This document shows, piece by piece, positions 19,111 through 28,323 of a stretch of 64,000 nucleotides of DNA. The notes under the pieces are model-generated. The model was not told the DNA's origin and made no database searches. It saw only the letters and a list, made by a program, of their open reading frames with translations. The position numbers and the translations under genes are program-made. Within the stretch, counting starts at the first letter, position 1. The number at the start of each line of letters is the position of its first letter. Source of the DNA: an uncultured Paracoccaceae bacterium (GTDB taxonomy: Bacteria > Pseudomonadota > Alphaproteobacteria > Rhodobacterales > Rhodobacteraceae); assembly GCA_947498985.1 (NCBI GenBank), contig CANMMF010000004.1:496001-560000 (forward strand), given 5' to 3'.

Positions 19111-19791
19111 ATGAAACATCTGAATGCAACCGCAGCGGTCCTTCTGAGCGGCCTGCTTTTGCCAAACCTTGCCTTTGCTCAAAGCCATTCCGCGGAAAAC
19201 CCGCTGGTGTCGCTTTGCGAGCCGTTGATGTCGATGGACGACGACAATTTTGACGATGACGGCGACGAGGAAGATCTGACCGAAACGCGCCGCTATGATC
19301 TGGAGAACGCCGAGCGTCTGGAGACGCCGCAGCAGATCATGAACGCGCTGTTCGAAGAGAAATGGAACTTTAGCACCAACGAGCCGATCAAGCGCTACGA
19401 GCTTTGCGGCGGCGAGGAAACCTATGTCCTGCTCTGGTCCCGTCTGCTGCGCGACACCGATGATGGCAGCCTGGAAACCGATGCCGAAGGTTACATGTCG
19501 TTCCGCAAGGACGGCAGCTTCGAATATGTGTTTGCCGCCCGCCCCTATCAGGGCACGTGGGAGCTTGACGGCACGGAAATGGTGCTGACCGCGGACTGGC
19601 TCAACAACGGAGAGCCCTACCGGACCGCGGTGGAGCGCATCGAAACGCCGGTCGAGACGGTCAGCGGAAACGGTGAGACGAACATCTTCACCGAAGAGAT
19701 GTACCGCCTTGGCGCGTTCCGGTTCTACCGCCTGCCGACAACAGTCCGGGGTCAGGAGCGGCGCTGCAGCTGCGACAGCATCGCCAACTAA
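19111..19791 (+). CDS. Secreted protein of unknown function
   Basis: This 226-residue protein has a signal peptide (MKHLNATAAVLLSGLLLPNLAFA) and a very acidic segment at about 42-58 (DDDNFDDDGDEEDLTE). The C-terminal half has a pattern like a lipocalin or META-type small beta domain (GYMSFRKDGSFEYVF, YQGTWELDGTEMVLT). Four cysteines, two of them in CSCDS near the end, could form disulfides. A purine-rich GGGGGGAA run lies before the ATG. No family can be named. Its position between a glycoside hydrolase and a Sel1 protein suggests an envelope role in the polysaccharide locus. Confidence 0.72.
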   Translation: MKHLNATAAVLLSGLLLPNLAFAQSHSAENPLVSLCEPLMSMDDDNFDDDGDEEDLTETRRYDLENAERLETPQQIMNALFEEKWNFSTNEPIKRYELCGGEETYVLLWSRLLRDTDDGSLETDAEGYMSFRKDGSFEYVFAARPYQGTWELDGTEMVLTADWLNNGEPYRTAVERIETPVETVSGNGETNIFTEEMYRLGAFRFYRLPTTVRGQERRCSCDSIAN

Positions 19792-20097
19792 GCCGGGCCG
19801 GTCGCGCTGCCCCGGTGCCATTGATTTCGGCGTGATGTCGGGCGGTTTTGCCGTGTGACGTCACGCCCTTTCGGACGCGACGGACGGGTTGCGTCGGGGT
19901 GGCAAGGTGATGACGCGGAACCGGTGCTTTCAGACGGATGCGGCGAAGGACGACCGCCGGGCGCTGCGGCGCGGATCTGCCAAAGCTGGTCCTGCGGGAA
20001 AAAACAACCTCCGAGCGAGCGCCAGGGCCACGATACCGCATCGGGTCGCGTGACGCGCCGTCGTGACGGCGCCTCGCGACAAAACCCAGGGTTTCAT

Positions 20098-20127
20098 TTG
20101 ACAGACGCCCCATGAACCGCGTCTACT
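20098..20127 (+). promoter_or_regulatory. Candidate sigma-70-type promoter of the Sel1-repeat gene
   Basis: A perfect -35 hexamer TTGACA at 20098-20103 is followed after 18 bases by TCTACT, a four-of-six -10 match. A strong ribosome site AGGAGA at 20141 and the ATG at 20153 come next. The rest of the 361-base gap from 19792 shows no gene. Confidence 0.45.
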
Positions 20128-20152
20128 TGTTTAGTATTTTAGGAGAAAAGGC

Positions 20153-21592
20153 ATGTCCCGGTCGCCTGTTTTATCACATTGGATTGCACCTCTTGTTCTG
20201 GCTCTGGCGGTCGGCACAGGCTCTGTCGGCTATGGCCAGACCAGCGACATCGACGCGATGCGCGCCGCCGCTGAAAACGGCGATGCCAACGCGCAGTTGC
20301 AACTGGGAGAAGCGCTGCTCTTCGGCACCATGGGTGTGCCGGAAGACCGCGGCACGGCGCTGGAGCTGATCACCGCCGCGGCTGAGGGCGGCTCCGTCGA
20401 TGCCAAGGCGCGGCTGGGCACAATCCTGGTGGACGGGTTCTACACCGATGCCGATCCGGAGCGCGGGGTGGCCCTGCTCGAAGACGCGGCCCGTGCGGGG
20501 GATGCCTCGGCTATCGAAACGCTGGGCACGGTCTATCTCTGGGGGCAAGGCGTCGACGCGGATCCCGCCCGCGCCAGGGAGCTGCTGTCGCAAGCCGCAC
20601 AAAACGGCAGCATCGATGCAAAACGCATTCTGGGCGAGCAGCTGGTCGGCGGCTGGGTGCTGGAGCAGGATGTCGATGCCGGGCTTGGCCTGCTCGAAGA
20701 GGCGGTGGCCGAGGGCGACGCGAAATCCGAAGTCGCACTTGGAAAGATCCTGCTTTATGGCCAGGGCGTCAGGAAAGACAAGTCACGCGCCCGCACGCTT
20801 TTTGAAGCGGCAGCGGAGAAAGGCAATGGCGAAGGGCTGCTCAATCTCGGCTCCGACCTGATGTGGAGCCGCGCCAACCCCAGGGCCGCCAGGGAGTATC
20901 TGACCCGCAGCGGCGAGTTGGGCACCAGCGAAGCCTGGACCACCCTCGCCGAAGGGGCGATGTATGGCTATTTCGGGCACAAGCAGCGCCGGAGCTTCGA
21001 TCAATACGCCGAAAAGGCCATCGCGGCTGGCGAAACCCGGATTGCGGTGCTCGACGCCCAGCGCCAGCTTTACGGAATCAGCATGCGCGCCAGCGGTCCC
21101 AAGGCCATTGCCGGGCTGGAAGAGGCCGCCGATGAGGGCAACGCCGATGCCGCGCGCTTCCTTGTGCGTCTGGTGCGCAACGGCAATGGGCTGAACGTGC
21201 GCAAGCGGACCGACGCCGCGGCGGAATATCTTGACGAGTACGGCGATCTTTTCAGCGCGGAGGAACGGGAGCGGCTGGAGTTCACCGTCAAGGTGGCCGG
21301 AAACCGCATGACCTCGGCCTATGACGGGTTTGCGGAGGATTTCGACGCCCGTCCGGACCTGAAGACCCCCGATTTCGGCGCCGATATCTTCGCGAGCAAT
21401 CCGAATTTCGCGATCCACTATCTGCAGACCCGCTTCAATGAGAGCGGAACCCATGTGGGGCCGGAGGACGGGTTGATCGGCACGCGGACGCTGCGGGCGC
21501 TGCGCAAGGCCTGCAATGCCGAACTAAAGATCGATCAGTGCGATATCGACGTGGTGGTTCCCGGCGTCATCGGCCAGTTGCTCACCAACTGA
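20153..21592 (+). CDS. Secreted Sel1-like repeat protein
   Basis: This 479-residue protein has an N-terminal signal (hydrophobic residues 11-28, cleavage near GYGQ) and at least six Sel1/TPR-like repeats of about 36 residues between 35 and 340. Typical motifs are GDANAQLQLGEALLFG, GSVDAKARLGTILVDG, GDASAIETLGTVYLWGQG, GSIDAKRILGEQLVGG and GDAKSEVALGKILLYGQG. Periplasmic Sel1 proteins such as AlgK act as scaffolds in polysaccharide export, which fits the neighbouring synthase and hydrolases, but interaction partners are inferred. It has its own promoter-like sequence and ribosome site. A C-terminal segment with GPEDGLIGTRTLRALRKAC looks like a short peptidoglycan-binding-type motif. Confidence 0.85.
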   Translation: MSRSPVLSHWIAPLVLALAVGTGSVGYGQTSDIDAMRAAAENGDANAQLQLGEALLFGTMGVPEDRGTALELITAAAEGGSVDAKARLGTILVDGFYTDADPERGVALLEDAARAGDASAIETLGTVYLWGQGVDADPARARELLSQAAQNGSIDAKRILGEQLVGGWVLEQDVDAGLGLLEEAVAEGDAKSEVALGKILLYGQGVRKDKSRARTLFEAAAEKGNGEGLLNLGSDLMWSRANPRAAREYLTRSGELGTSEAWTTLAEGAMYGYFGHKQRRSFDQYAEKAIAAGETRIAVLDAQRQLYGISMRASGPKAIAGLEEAADEGNADAARFLVRLVRNGNGLNVRKRTDAAAEYLDEYGDLFSAEERERLEFTVKVAGNRMTSAYDGFAEDFDARPDLKTPDFGADIFASNPNFAIHYLQTRFNESGTHVGPEDGLIGTRTLRALRKACNAELKIDQCDIDVVVPGVIGQLLTN

Positions 21593-21597
21593 TCGTC

Positions 21598-21617
21598 GCG
21601 CGGTGTTGGCCGCGCTT
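21598..21617 (+). terminator. Possible terminator after the Sel1 gene
   Basis: A 6-bp GC stem (GCGCGG/CCGCGC) with a six-base loop lies six bases after the stop and is followed by a weak T-rich stretch (TTCATTT). The short stem and broken T-run make this only a moderate candidate. Confidence 0.4.
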
Positions 21618-21746
21618 CATTTCGGCGGGTCGGCACGAGGCCACGCCCCAAGGCCGGGTAACGGCCTGAGGGCACAACTGTTTCTCTGACCCGAAGGACA
21701 GGCCGCGCGGTCGGGCAACCCGCCCGCCGCACATCAGGGCCTGCGA

Positions 21747-22043
21747 TTACCTGTTGCCGCGCCGACAGCGCGACTTCTGACCGAAACCCGCCGGCGAGCA
21801 GATCCATGAGGCGCCGCCCCGAGTGCTCATGAAGGATGCGCGCACCGCGGCCTGGCGGGCGCGCGCTTCGCGTTTGCTGATCGTGTTGCCATTGGCAAGC
21901 CAGTTGAAGCCGGACGCCTGGATGATCCGGGCGTTTTGACCGGTCTGCGTTTCCGCGGCGATCGATGACGGCGCGACGGCAACTGCGATCACGCCAGCGA
22001 TAAGGATTGTCTTGGCCTTACCTGAAAATTCTCTGATGGACAC
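21747..22043 (-). CDS. Small secreted protein of unknown function
   Basis: This 98-residue protein has an N-terminal hydrophobic signal (TILIAGVIAVAVAPSSIAAE). The basic C-terminus has two cysteines in WICSPAGFGQKSRCRRGN, which could form a disulfide. The start is read as GTG at 22043 with a GAGG-like site upstream. Such short secreted proteins ending in a Cys/Arg-rich patch occur in related bacteria, but none has a function I can name. It lies between the Sel1 gene and a GH26-like hydrolase. It might instead be a chance frame, but the signal peptide makes a real gene more likely. Confidence 0.6.
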   Translation of the reverse strand: MSIREFSGKAKTILIAGVIAVAVAPSSIAAETQTGQNARIIQASGFNWLANGNTISKREARARQAAVRASFMSTRGGASWICSPAGFGQKSRCRRGNR

Positions 22044-22164
22044 TGCTCACTGCCTCGTATCTGCGATGATGGTTGAGCCATCTTTTTCGCGGATCATTGA
22101 GGCTTTGTTGGGCCGGTTCAATGATTGATTTGTGACCAATCACGTCAGCGGCGGATTAGTGCCG

Positions 22165-23067
22165 TCATTCGAGGATTCGGTTCTCCAGACGCCAGTCCGG
22201 CAGGCCGTACCCGTCCGGCCACTGGTAGACTTCCTTCTGGTTGAAGTAGACGACGCCCGAGAGCAGCGGCTTGTCCGGCTGCGGCTGACGCACTTCGTTT
22301 TCCCAGCTTTCCACATAGGCCGCACTGCCGACATAGCCGAGCTCTGCCACGATCACCGGCTTGCCGAACACCGAGGCGCGCGCATAGGTCTCGTCGAGCC
22401 ATTCGCCGTAATTGCGCGGGCCGCCGAAGATCTCGACCTCCCAGGGTTCCAGACCGAAGATCGACAGGCCCACGAGGTCGACGTAATCGTCGCCGGGGTA
22501 ATAGGCGGCGAGCCCCTCGTCGCCCGCCGGGGACCAGACCACGTTGATGTCGGGCGCTTCGGCCCGGCAGATGTCGATCATGCGCTTATAGGCGGTGATG
22601 TAGTCTTCGGGCGCCCAGTCGGACCAGATGAACTGGCCTTCGTCACGCTCCATCTCGTGCCCCCAGCGGACCGAGATCGGGCTTTGCAGATCCTTCAGAA
22701 CCTGACAGATTCCGCGCATGTTGGCGTCGTAATAGCCGCCAAGGATACCATCGCGCAGAAAGCGCGGCGTGTTGCGCTCATCGACGGTCCAGGTCCAGGG
22801 CTCGATGGTCACCATCAGCGCGCGGTCGCGCGCCAGAGCATATTCATCCGCGTCGAGCAGCGAGACCAGCGACACGTCTTCCCAGGGCAGAAAGATATGC
22901 TCGATCAGCACATCGGTTTCGTCGCTGAAGTCGCCCACGGGATCAAAGGCGCCGTAAGGCAAATCGCCGGGCGGCACGACGGCGGCAGAGACCATCAGCG
23001 GCACCGCAATCGCAGCACCCACGGTCAGAAATTTCTTCCAACGAGGAGAGTTTTGCACAATCTTCAT
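22165..23067 (-). CDS. Membrane-anchored or secreted glycoside hydrolase, GH26-like
   Basis: This 300-residue protein has an N-terminal signal or anchor helix (about residues 13-30) and a TIM-barrel like GH26 (mannanase/glucanase clan A). Probable catalytic residues are Glu138 in RWGHEME and Glu242 in VIVAELGY, with VVWSPAG between them. The ATG at 23067 has AGGAGG, which begins inside the stop region of the GT2 gene, so the two are translated together. A hydrolase directly behind a synthase resembles the BcsZ arrangement of cellulose operons and suggests editing or release of the nascent glycan. The linkage specificity is unknown. An in-frame start further upstream is rejected because it lies inside the synthase gene. 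Confidence 0.82.
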   Translation of the reverse strand: MKIVQNSPRWKKFLTVGAAIAVPLMVSAAVVPPGDLPYGAFDPVGDFSDETDVLIEHIFLPWEDVSLVSLLDADEYALARDRALMVTIEPWTWTVDERNTPRFLRDGILGGYYDANMRGICQVLKDLQSPISVRWGHEMERDEGQFIWSDWAPEDYITAYKRMIDICRAEAPDINVVWSPAGDEGLAAYYPGDDYVDLVGLSIFGLEPWEVEIFGGPRNYGEWLDETYARASVFGKPVIVAELGYVGSAAYVESWENEVRQPQPDKPLLSGVVYFNQKEVYQWPDGYGLPDWRLENRILE

Positions 23068-23080
23068 GACTTTCGTCCTC

Positions 23081-24913
23081 CTAGTTCGTCGCCGTAACTG
23101 CCGCAGGATCTTCATCGCTCCAGCCCAGCTTAAACCGATAATCAAATGGGTCGCGGTTTGCACTGCCCGCCCCCGCAACGTTCACGCGCATCTCCACGAT
23201 CTCGATTGGGTGCATGCCAATGGCAAGCGCATATGTACTTTCCGCCGCCCGCATCGAAAATGCGCTGAACAGCAATGCCAGTGTCACCCCGACGGCGGCT
23301 GTCTGAACCACCGTGTCCCGCCAATGCAGCGCCACCGGCCAGCCGTTCTCGTGAAGATGGCGGATCACGGTGACCGCAAGCGTCGCTGTATAGAGCAGGC
23401 CGGAGAACAAGGTCAGCAGGTAAAAGCCCTGCGCATTCACCAAATCATCGGACAGCAATACCGGGATGATACACCCTAAAGCAAGTATTGCATAGACGGC
23501 CCACACTTTCACCGGGAGTCGCGTCGGCCCGGTATCGCCCTTGGGTGTGATCCGGAAATCCACGAACTGCCCGGTGAGGCTGTCGCGCGCTGCCGAAATG
23601 CAGCCCCAGAGCACCCAGGGCCATTGCAGCATCAGAAAGAGCGTGCGCTCCCAGCTGATGACCGGGGCGTTGACCGGCCGGAAAAGCTTGTGCCATCGCA
23701 AGGCCCCCGCAAACAGGATCAGCGTCAGGATCTGCGGCACCGCATGGGCCAGATATTGCGGGAAGGTGACCCCGGCATAGCGGAAATCGAACGTCACCGC
23801 GAGAATCGGCAACAGATACATCAGCAGGAAGGTCAGCCCGAAGATCGGATAGAGCAGCTGGCAGAACAGGAACTGCAGCTTCAGCCGGGTCGACAGCTTG
23901 CCCAGATAATTGGGCGTGTGCACCAGCAGCAGCGTCACGAGGCTCCGCGACCACTGGAATTCCTGGATGGCCAGATCCGCCACGGTGGCGGGCCCGTCGC
24001 CTATGGCAATCGCGTCGATGGCATGTACCCCGCGCCAGCCCGCCGCGTTCATCAGCATCGTGGTCGAGTGATCCTCGGCCAGTTCCGGCCCCAGACCGCC
24101 GGCCTCGCGCAGGGCTGTGGTGCGGACCGCGTAATGCGAACCGATGCACATCGGCGCACAGCCGTCGCTGTAGCCCGATTGCAGGATGCCGTGAAAGGCG
24201 CCTTCGGTGTGCAGGCGCGTGCGCGCGGCCCAGTTCTGACCGGCGTTGGAGGCGCAGATCGACGGCGCGCTGACATAGCCCACCTCCGGATCGGCAAAGG
24301 GGCGCAGCATCTCGCGCAGATAGCCGGGCTGCGGGACGTGATCGGCATCGAGCTGGCTGACGAAATCGTACTGCTCATAGCCCCAGTGATCGTAGAAATA
24401 CGCCAGATTGCCTTCCTTGCAGCGCGTGCGGCGCGGCCAGGTGGCCTGGTGATAGGCATCGACGCCCTTGCGGCTGGAGATCCGGACGCCGTGGCGTTCG
24501 CACCAGGCGATGGTCTCGGGCTGCGGGTCTTCATCCGCCAGCCAGGTGTCATGCGGATAATCCTGCGCCAGCATCGCCTCAAGCGTGGTCTGCAGCAGCG
24601 AAAACGGCTCTGACGGGGTCTTGGTGACGATCATCGCCACGCGGTGTCGGCCCGGCTCGGGATCGGGCGCGCTGGAACGCACCGCGCGCATTGCGAAGAA
24701 CACGAAGTAAAGCTGCAGGAAGTTGAGCCAGCCCAGCAGCCCGGTCACCAGTGCAAAGCGCCAGAACACCTCCAGATGCCCGGGCGAGAACCACCAGGTC
24801 CAGAACCAGATGGTCGCGGCGAGCCAGAGGCCGACGATGCCCCAGAAGAAGACCCGTTTCGGGCCCCGGATAATGCGCGTCAGATACATGGCTCTCTGGT
24901 CACGCGGTTGCAT
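23081..24913 (-). CDS. Processive GT2 polysaccharide synthase, BcsA-like without PilZ
   Basis: This 610-residue inner-membrane glycosyltransferase has two N-terminal helices (about 20-42 and 50-75), a cytoplasmic GT-A domain, and several C-terminal helices. Catalytic motifs are Asp127/Asp129 (WLADEDP), DAD at 189-191, Glu280-Asp281 (AEDHSTT) in place of TED, and Gln317 to Trp321 (QEFQW) in place of the canonical QxxRW. After the helices FRITPKGD resembles the gating-loop region of cellulose and curdlan synthases, but no PilZ domain (RxxxR, DxSxxG) follows, so direct c-di-GMP control is not expected. No BcsB or BcsC is nearby. The ATG at 24913 overlaps galE by 14 bases. An internal ATG at 24889 is possible. 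The polymer made is unknown. Confidence 0.88.
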   Translation of the reverse strand: MQPRDQRAMYLTRIIRGPKRVFFWGIVGLWLAATIWFWTWWFSPGHLEVFWRFALVTGLLGWLNFLQLYFVFFAMRAVRSSAPDPEPGRHRVAMIVTKTPSEPFSLLQTTLEAMLAQDYPHDTWLADEDPQPETIAWCERHGVRISSRKGVDAYHQATWPRRTRCKEGNLAYFYDHWGYEQYDFVSQLDADHVPQPGYLREMLRPFADPEVGYVSAPSICASNAGQNWAARTRLHTEGAFHGILQSGYSDGCAPMCIGSHYAVRTTALREAGGLGPELAEDHSTTMLMNAAGWRGVHAIDAIAIGDGPATVADLAIQEFQWSRSLVTLLLVHTPNYLGKLSTRLKLQFLFCQLLYPIFGLTFLLMYLLPILAVTFDFRYAGVTFPQYLAHAVPQILTLILFAGALRWHKLFRPVNAPVISWERTLFLMLQWPWVLWGCISAARDSLTGQFVDFRITPKGDTGPTRLPVKVWAVYAILALGCIIPVLLSDDLVNAQGFYLLTLFSGLLYTATLAVTVIRHLHENGWPVALHWRDTVVQTAAVGVTLALLFSAFSMRAAESTYALAIGMHPIEIVEMRVNVAGAGSANRDPFDYRFKLGWSDEDPAAVTATN

Positions 24914-25895
24914 TGCACTCTACTCCGAACCACGGAGCGGCGTCCCCGATGATCCGGCTGAGCGACGACCGCTCGGCGCGAAAGCCAAGCACTTGGGCCG
25001 CGCGCGACGGATCCGCTGTCAGGGTCGGAGGATCGCCAGCCCGGCGCGGTTCAAACGCCACGGGCATTTTCTGTCCTGTCATCGCCTCGATCTCGCGGAT
25101 GATCTCGAGGATCGAATGCCCCTGCCCGCTTCCCAGATTGAGCCTGGTCGAGGCCCCGCCCTGCAACAGGTAATCGAGCGCCAGAACATGCGCCCGCGCC
25201 AGATCGGAGACGTGGATATAGTCGCGGATGCAGGTGCCGTCCGGTGTCGGGTAGTCGTCGCCGAAGACCGAGAGCTTCTCGATCCGGCCCGACGCCGCCA
25301 TCAGCGCCAGCGGAATGAGATGGGTCTCGGGACTGTGCCGTTCGCCCAGGGCGCCGTCGGGATCCGCACCCGCGGCGTTGAAATACCGCAGCGCCGCATA
25401 GCGCAGCGGCGAGATTGCCGCGTGATCCTCGAGCATCTGCTCGCCGATGAGCTTGGTGCGGCCATAAGGGTTGATCGGCGCCTGCGGGGTCGTCTCCACA
25501 ATCGGCAGCACCTGGGGAATGCCGTAGGTGGCACAGCTTGACGAGAAGACAAACGCCTCGATCCCGGCGGCCTGCGCGGCGGCCAGCAGCGAGATCATCC
25601 CGCCGACATTGTTGTCGTAATAGGCATTGGGGTTCTGCACGCTTTCGCCCACATAGGCGGACGCCGCGAAATGCAGAATCGCGGCGATCTTGTGCTCGCG
25701 CAGAGCCGCATCCACAGCCGCGCGGTCGCGCAGATCACCTTCCACCAACGGGCCGAAGGTTACCGCATCCGCATGGCCCGTCGACAGGTTGTCGAAGACC
25801 ACCGGATGGTATCCTGCGGCGGCCAGCGCCTTGCAGGTATGAGATCCGATGAACCCGGCGCCACCGGTCACAAGGACTGGTGTGGTGTGTGTCAT
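24900..25895 (-). CDS. galE: UDP-glucose 4-epimerase-type SDR enzyme
   Basis: This 331-residue short-chain dehydrogenase/reductase has the NAD-binding TGGAGFIG at residues 10-17, FDNLSTGHADAV, the catalytic YGRTK (Tyr/Lys pair), and GTCIRDYIHVSDLARAH, all typical of GalE. It interconverts UDP-glucose and UDP-galactose. GalE homologues in alphaproteobacteria can also act on UDP-xylose, which matters because the gene just upstream should make UDP-xylose. The start overlaps that gene's stop by four bases (ATGA). It probably supplies donor sugars for the GT2 synthase that overlaps its 3' end. Confidence 0.9.
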   Translation of the reverse strand: MTHTTPVLVTGGAGFIGSHTCKALAAAGYHPVVFDNLSTGHADAVTFGPLVEGDLRDRAAVDAALREHKIAAILHFAASAYVGESVQNPNAYYDNNVGGMISLLAAAQAAGIEAFVFSSSCATYGIPQVLPIVETTPQAPINPYGRTKLIGEQMLEDHAAISPLRYAALRYFNAAGADPDGALGERHSPETHLIPLALMAASGRIEKLSVFGDDYPTPDGTCIRDYIHVSDLARAHVLALDYLLQGGASTRLNLGSGQGHSILEIIREIEAMTGQKMPVAFEPRRAGDPPTLTADPSRAAQVLGFRAERSSLSRIIGDAAPWFGVECNATA

Positions 25896-26908
25896 TGACC
25901 AACCTGTGCGACGGCTTCCCGATCGGCGCTCAGACGCTCGCGATACCAGTCGATGGTGGTCTCGAGCCCCTGCTCCAGCGCGACCTCAGGGGCCCAGCCC
26001 AGAACGTCCGCCGCCTTGCTGATATCTGGGCGGCGCTGGCGCGGATCGTCCTGCGGCAACGGTTTATGCACGATCCCGGCGCGTGTCCGGGTCATCTTTG
26101 CCACTTTCCGGGCCAGTTCGAGCATCGTGAACTCGCCCGGATTGCCGAGGTTCACCGGCATTTTCTCGTCCGACGCCATCAGCCGCACGAGGCCGTCGAC
26201 AAGATCGCTGACAAAGCAGAAGGAGCGGGTCTGCTCGCCGGTTCCGTAAATCGTCAGGTCCTGATCCTGCAGCGCCTGCACGATGAAATTGGACACCACC
26301 CGGCCATCCTCGGGATCCATGTTCGGGCCGTAGGTGTTGAAGATCCGCGCGATGCGGGTCTCCACGCCCTGATGCGCGCCAAACTCCCAGAACAGGGTTT
26401 CCGCGATCCGCTTGCCCTCGTCATAGCAGGCGCGGGGCCCGCAGGTGTTGACCGACCCGCGGTACTCTTCGGACTGCAGCGACACTTCGGGATCGCCATA
26501 GATCTCCGAGGTGGAGGAAAGCAGGATCCGCGCGCCCTTGTCCTTGGCCAGCTCAAGCAGGTTCAGCGCGCCCTGAAAACAGGTGCGCGACGTGTGGATC
26601 GGGTCGGCCTGGTAGCGGCCCGGCGAGGCGGCGCAGGCCATGTTGTAGATCTCGTCGATCCGGCCCGCGACGCTGACCGGTTCGCAGATATCGTGTTCGA
26701 TGAAGCGGAACCCGGACGCATCGAAGAACGGTGTGATATTGCGGATGCTGCCGGTCTGCAGGTTGTCGAGGCAGATGACCTGATGGCCTTCATTCAGGAA
26801 ACGCTGGCACAGGTGGCTGCCCACAAAACCGGCGCCTCCTGCAACGAGGATCACTTTCTCACAGCGTGCGATCACCTGAGACGGCAGAACTCTAAATGAC
26901 TCGGTCAA
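25892..26908 (-). CDS. UDP-glucuronate decarboxylase-type SDR enzyme (UDP-xylose synthase)
   Basis: This 338-residue enzyme has an NAD-binding AGGAGFVG near residue 23 and the motif YDEGKR, with CGPRACYDEGKRIAE and RIFNTYGPNM around it, as in UDP-xylose synthases. It would convert UDP-glucuronate to UDP-xylose. DNLQTGS and STSEIYGDP also fit. The only in-frame upstream start is TTG at 26908, preceded by a GGGGG run. GTG at 26875 is an alternative, giving a protein that starts closer to the Rossmann fold. It is the first gene of the galE-synthase-hydrolase run, suggesting a pentose-containing polymer. Confidence 0.87.
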   Translation of the reverse strand: MTESFRVLPSQVIARCEKVILVAGGAGFVGSHLCQRFLNEGHQVICLDNLQTGSIRNITPFFDASGFRFIEHDICEPVSVAGRIDEIYNMACAASPGRYQADPIHTSRTCFQGALNLLELAKDKGARILLSSTSEIYGDPEVSLQSEEYRGSVNTCGPRACYDEGKRIAETLFWEFGAHQGVETRIARIFNTYGPNMDPEDGRVVSNFIVQALQDQDLTIYGTGEQTRSFCFVSDLVDGLVRLMASDEKMPVNLGNPGEFTMLELARKVAKMTRTRAGIVHKPLPQDDPRQRRPDISKAADVLGWAPEVALEQGLETTIDWYRERLSADREAVAQVGQ

Positions 26909-28323
26909 AACTCATTCCCCCAAGAAATACGGACCAACGTCAGCTGGCCTCAATTCGCCCAATCCAAAATAGACCGCGCTGGCAGGCACCTGTCTGGGAA
27001 AACAGCCATCGAAACATCAGAAAACCGACAGCAGACACCCTTCCCCAGGCCCATGATTCCATCCCGGAAGGGGAAACTCAAACCTTTTCAGCCATTTGTG
27101 GCGCAAGATCGCATTTTTGCCGCATTTGAGGAAAGTTACAGAGGGTTTTTGCCGATGACCCTTCACGGAATGGAAACAATGCAATCAGGTCTTGCGTGAT
27201 TTTTTCCCGTTCTACCTATGCGTTGCCACAATTGCGCGATGCTCAACCCGATCTGCCCCAATGATTCGCATTCTGACCGTATTCCCGCCACATCTGTGTC
27301 CGGCCTGCGGGCTCCTGAGCTTGGGGGCCAGATCCGGCCCGGTATCGCCGGAGCCGCCTGATGGGCGCGTGATGTCCGTGAGGCGGATGACGGCGTGAGC
27401 CGGTCGAAATGCCGGACGGACCGGGCCGCTCCGCGTCAGCGCGCAGCCCCGGTCACAACGCCGCGCCAGCCGTCCTGGATCTGATTGCGTGCGGTCGCTT
27501 GCAGGAGGCGTCAGACCGGCGCGCCCTTCCGGAACCTGTGCCGCGGTTTCAGCGGTTTGCCGGGGATGCGCTGGCGGCGACAGCGCCCGCAATCGCGCCG
27601 CCGCGCACCATTTTGATCCCGGCGCGGCGCAAGGTTTCTCAAAGCGCCAGCAAGCCCTTAAACGGCGACATTGATGTCCATTCCGGACCATTCGGAGCCG
27701 GACATCCGACGCCTTCATCAATCCGGGCCGTCACAATGGCGCGATTGTTTCGAAAGCCGGGTTGCCCGAAAAGAGGCAGTCTCACCGTACATCCTCACCG
27801 TGCATCCTCACCGTGCATCGATCTCTGCAGCCATTGCGGCAATCCCGCATGCCGCAACTCCTTGGCCACACGCCGCGCCTCCCCTAAGGTGGCGCTGGCC
27901 GCTGCGCCGCGCGGAGGTTGCGCAAGTTTTTATCAATTGCACGGGTGCCGGGACAACGAAGCAGATGGAGTTCACGCAAGACAAAGCGGACCGTTCGAGA
28001 CGGTTGCCGGCCGGTGTCGGCAAGGCCCTGCGGGACGCAGCGCGGCGTTTTCACGACCAGCGTTCTTACCTGCGGCCCAGGACCCGGGAGTCCTTTGCCT
28101 CAAACATGACCCGTCCAGGCGACAAGCCGGTGGCGACGCTCAACGCCGTATTACCGCAGATCGACAACCGCTCGGCCATCAAGACGCCGATTGAGGCGCT
28201 TGATCTGCGCCATTTGACCAACGGCGCGCGGCCCGAGCACAGACAAACCTTAGCGGACGCGTTGTTGCCAAGCGGCCTTTCGGCACCCCGCGTTTCAATC
28301 TTGGCACTGTGAAGGCGCGGTCC
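26909..28323. other. 1.4 kb gene-poor region upstream of the polysaccharide operon
   Basis: No frame here resembles a known protein on either strand. The left 300 bases are visibly richer in A and T than the surroundings and should contain the promoter of the leftward polysaccharide genes. The right part has several open frames of basic, arginine-rich text without family motifs or ribosome sites, as expected by chance in GC-rich DNA. A short tandem repeat lies at 27780-27818. The region may hold eroded genes, but none can be identified. Confidence 0.5.
27780..27818. repeat. 13-bp tandem repeat, three copies
   Basis: Three consecutive 13-base units run from 27780 to 27818. Units two and three are identical (CCTCACCGTGCAT) and the first differs at two positions. 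The repeat is in the gene-poor region between the polysaccharide operon and the flavodoxin gene. Confidence 0.85.

Noticed and set aside
27409-28194. 261-codon plus-strand frame in the gene-poor region
   Set aside because: It has no domain, no signal, unusual composition and no ribosome site. It is crossed by the 13-bp tandem repeat and is probably a chance frame.
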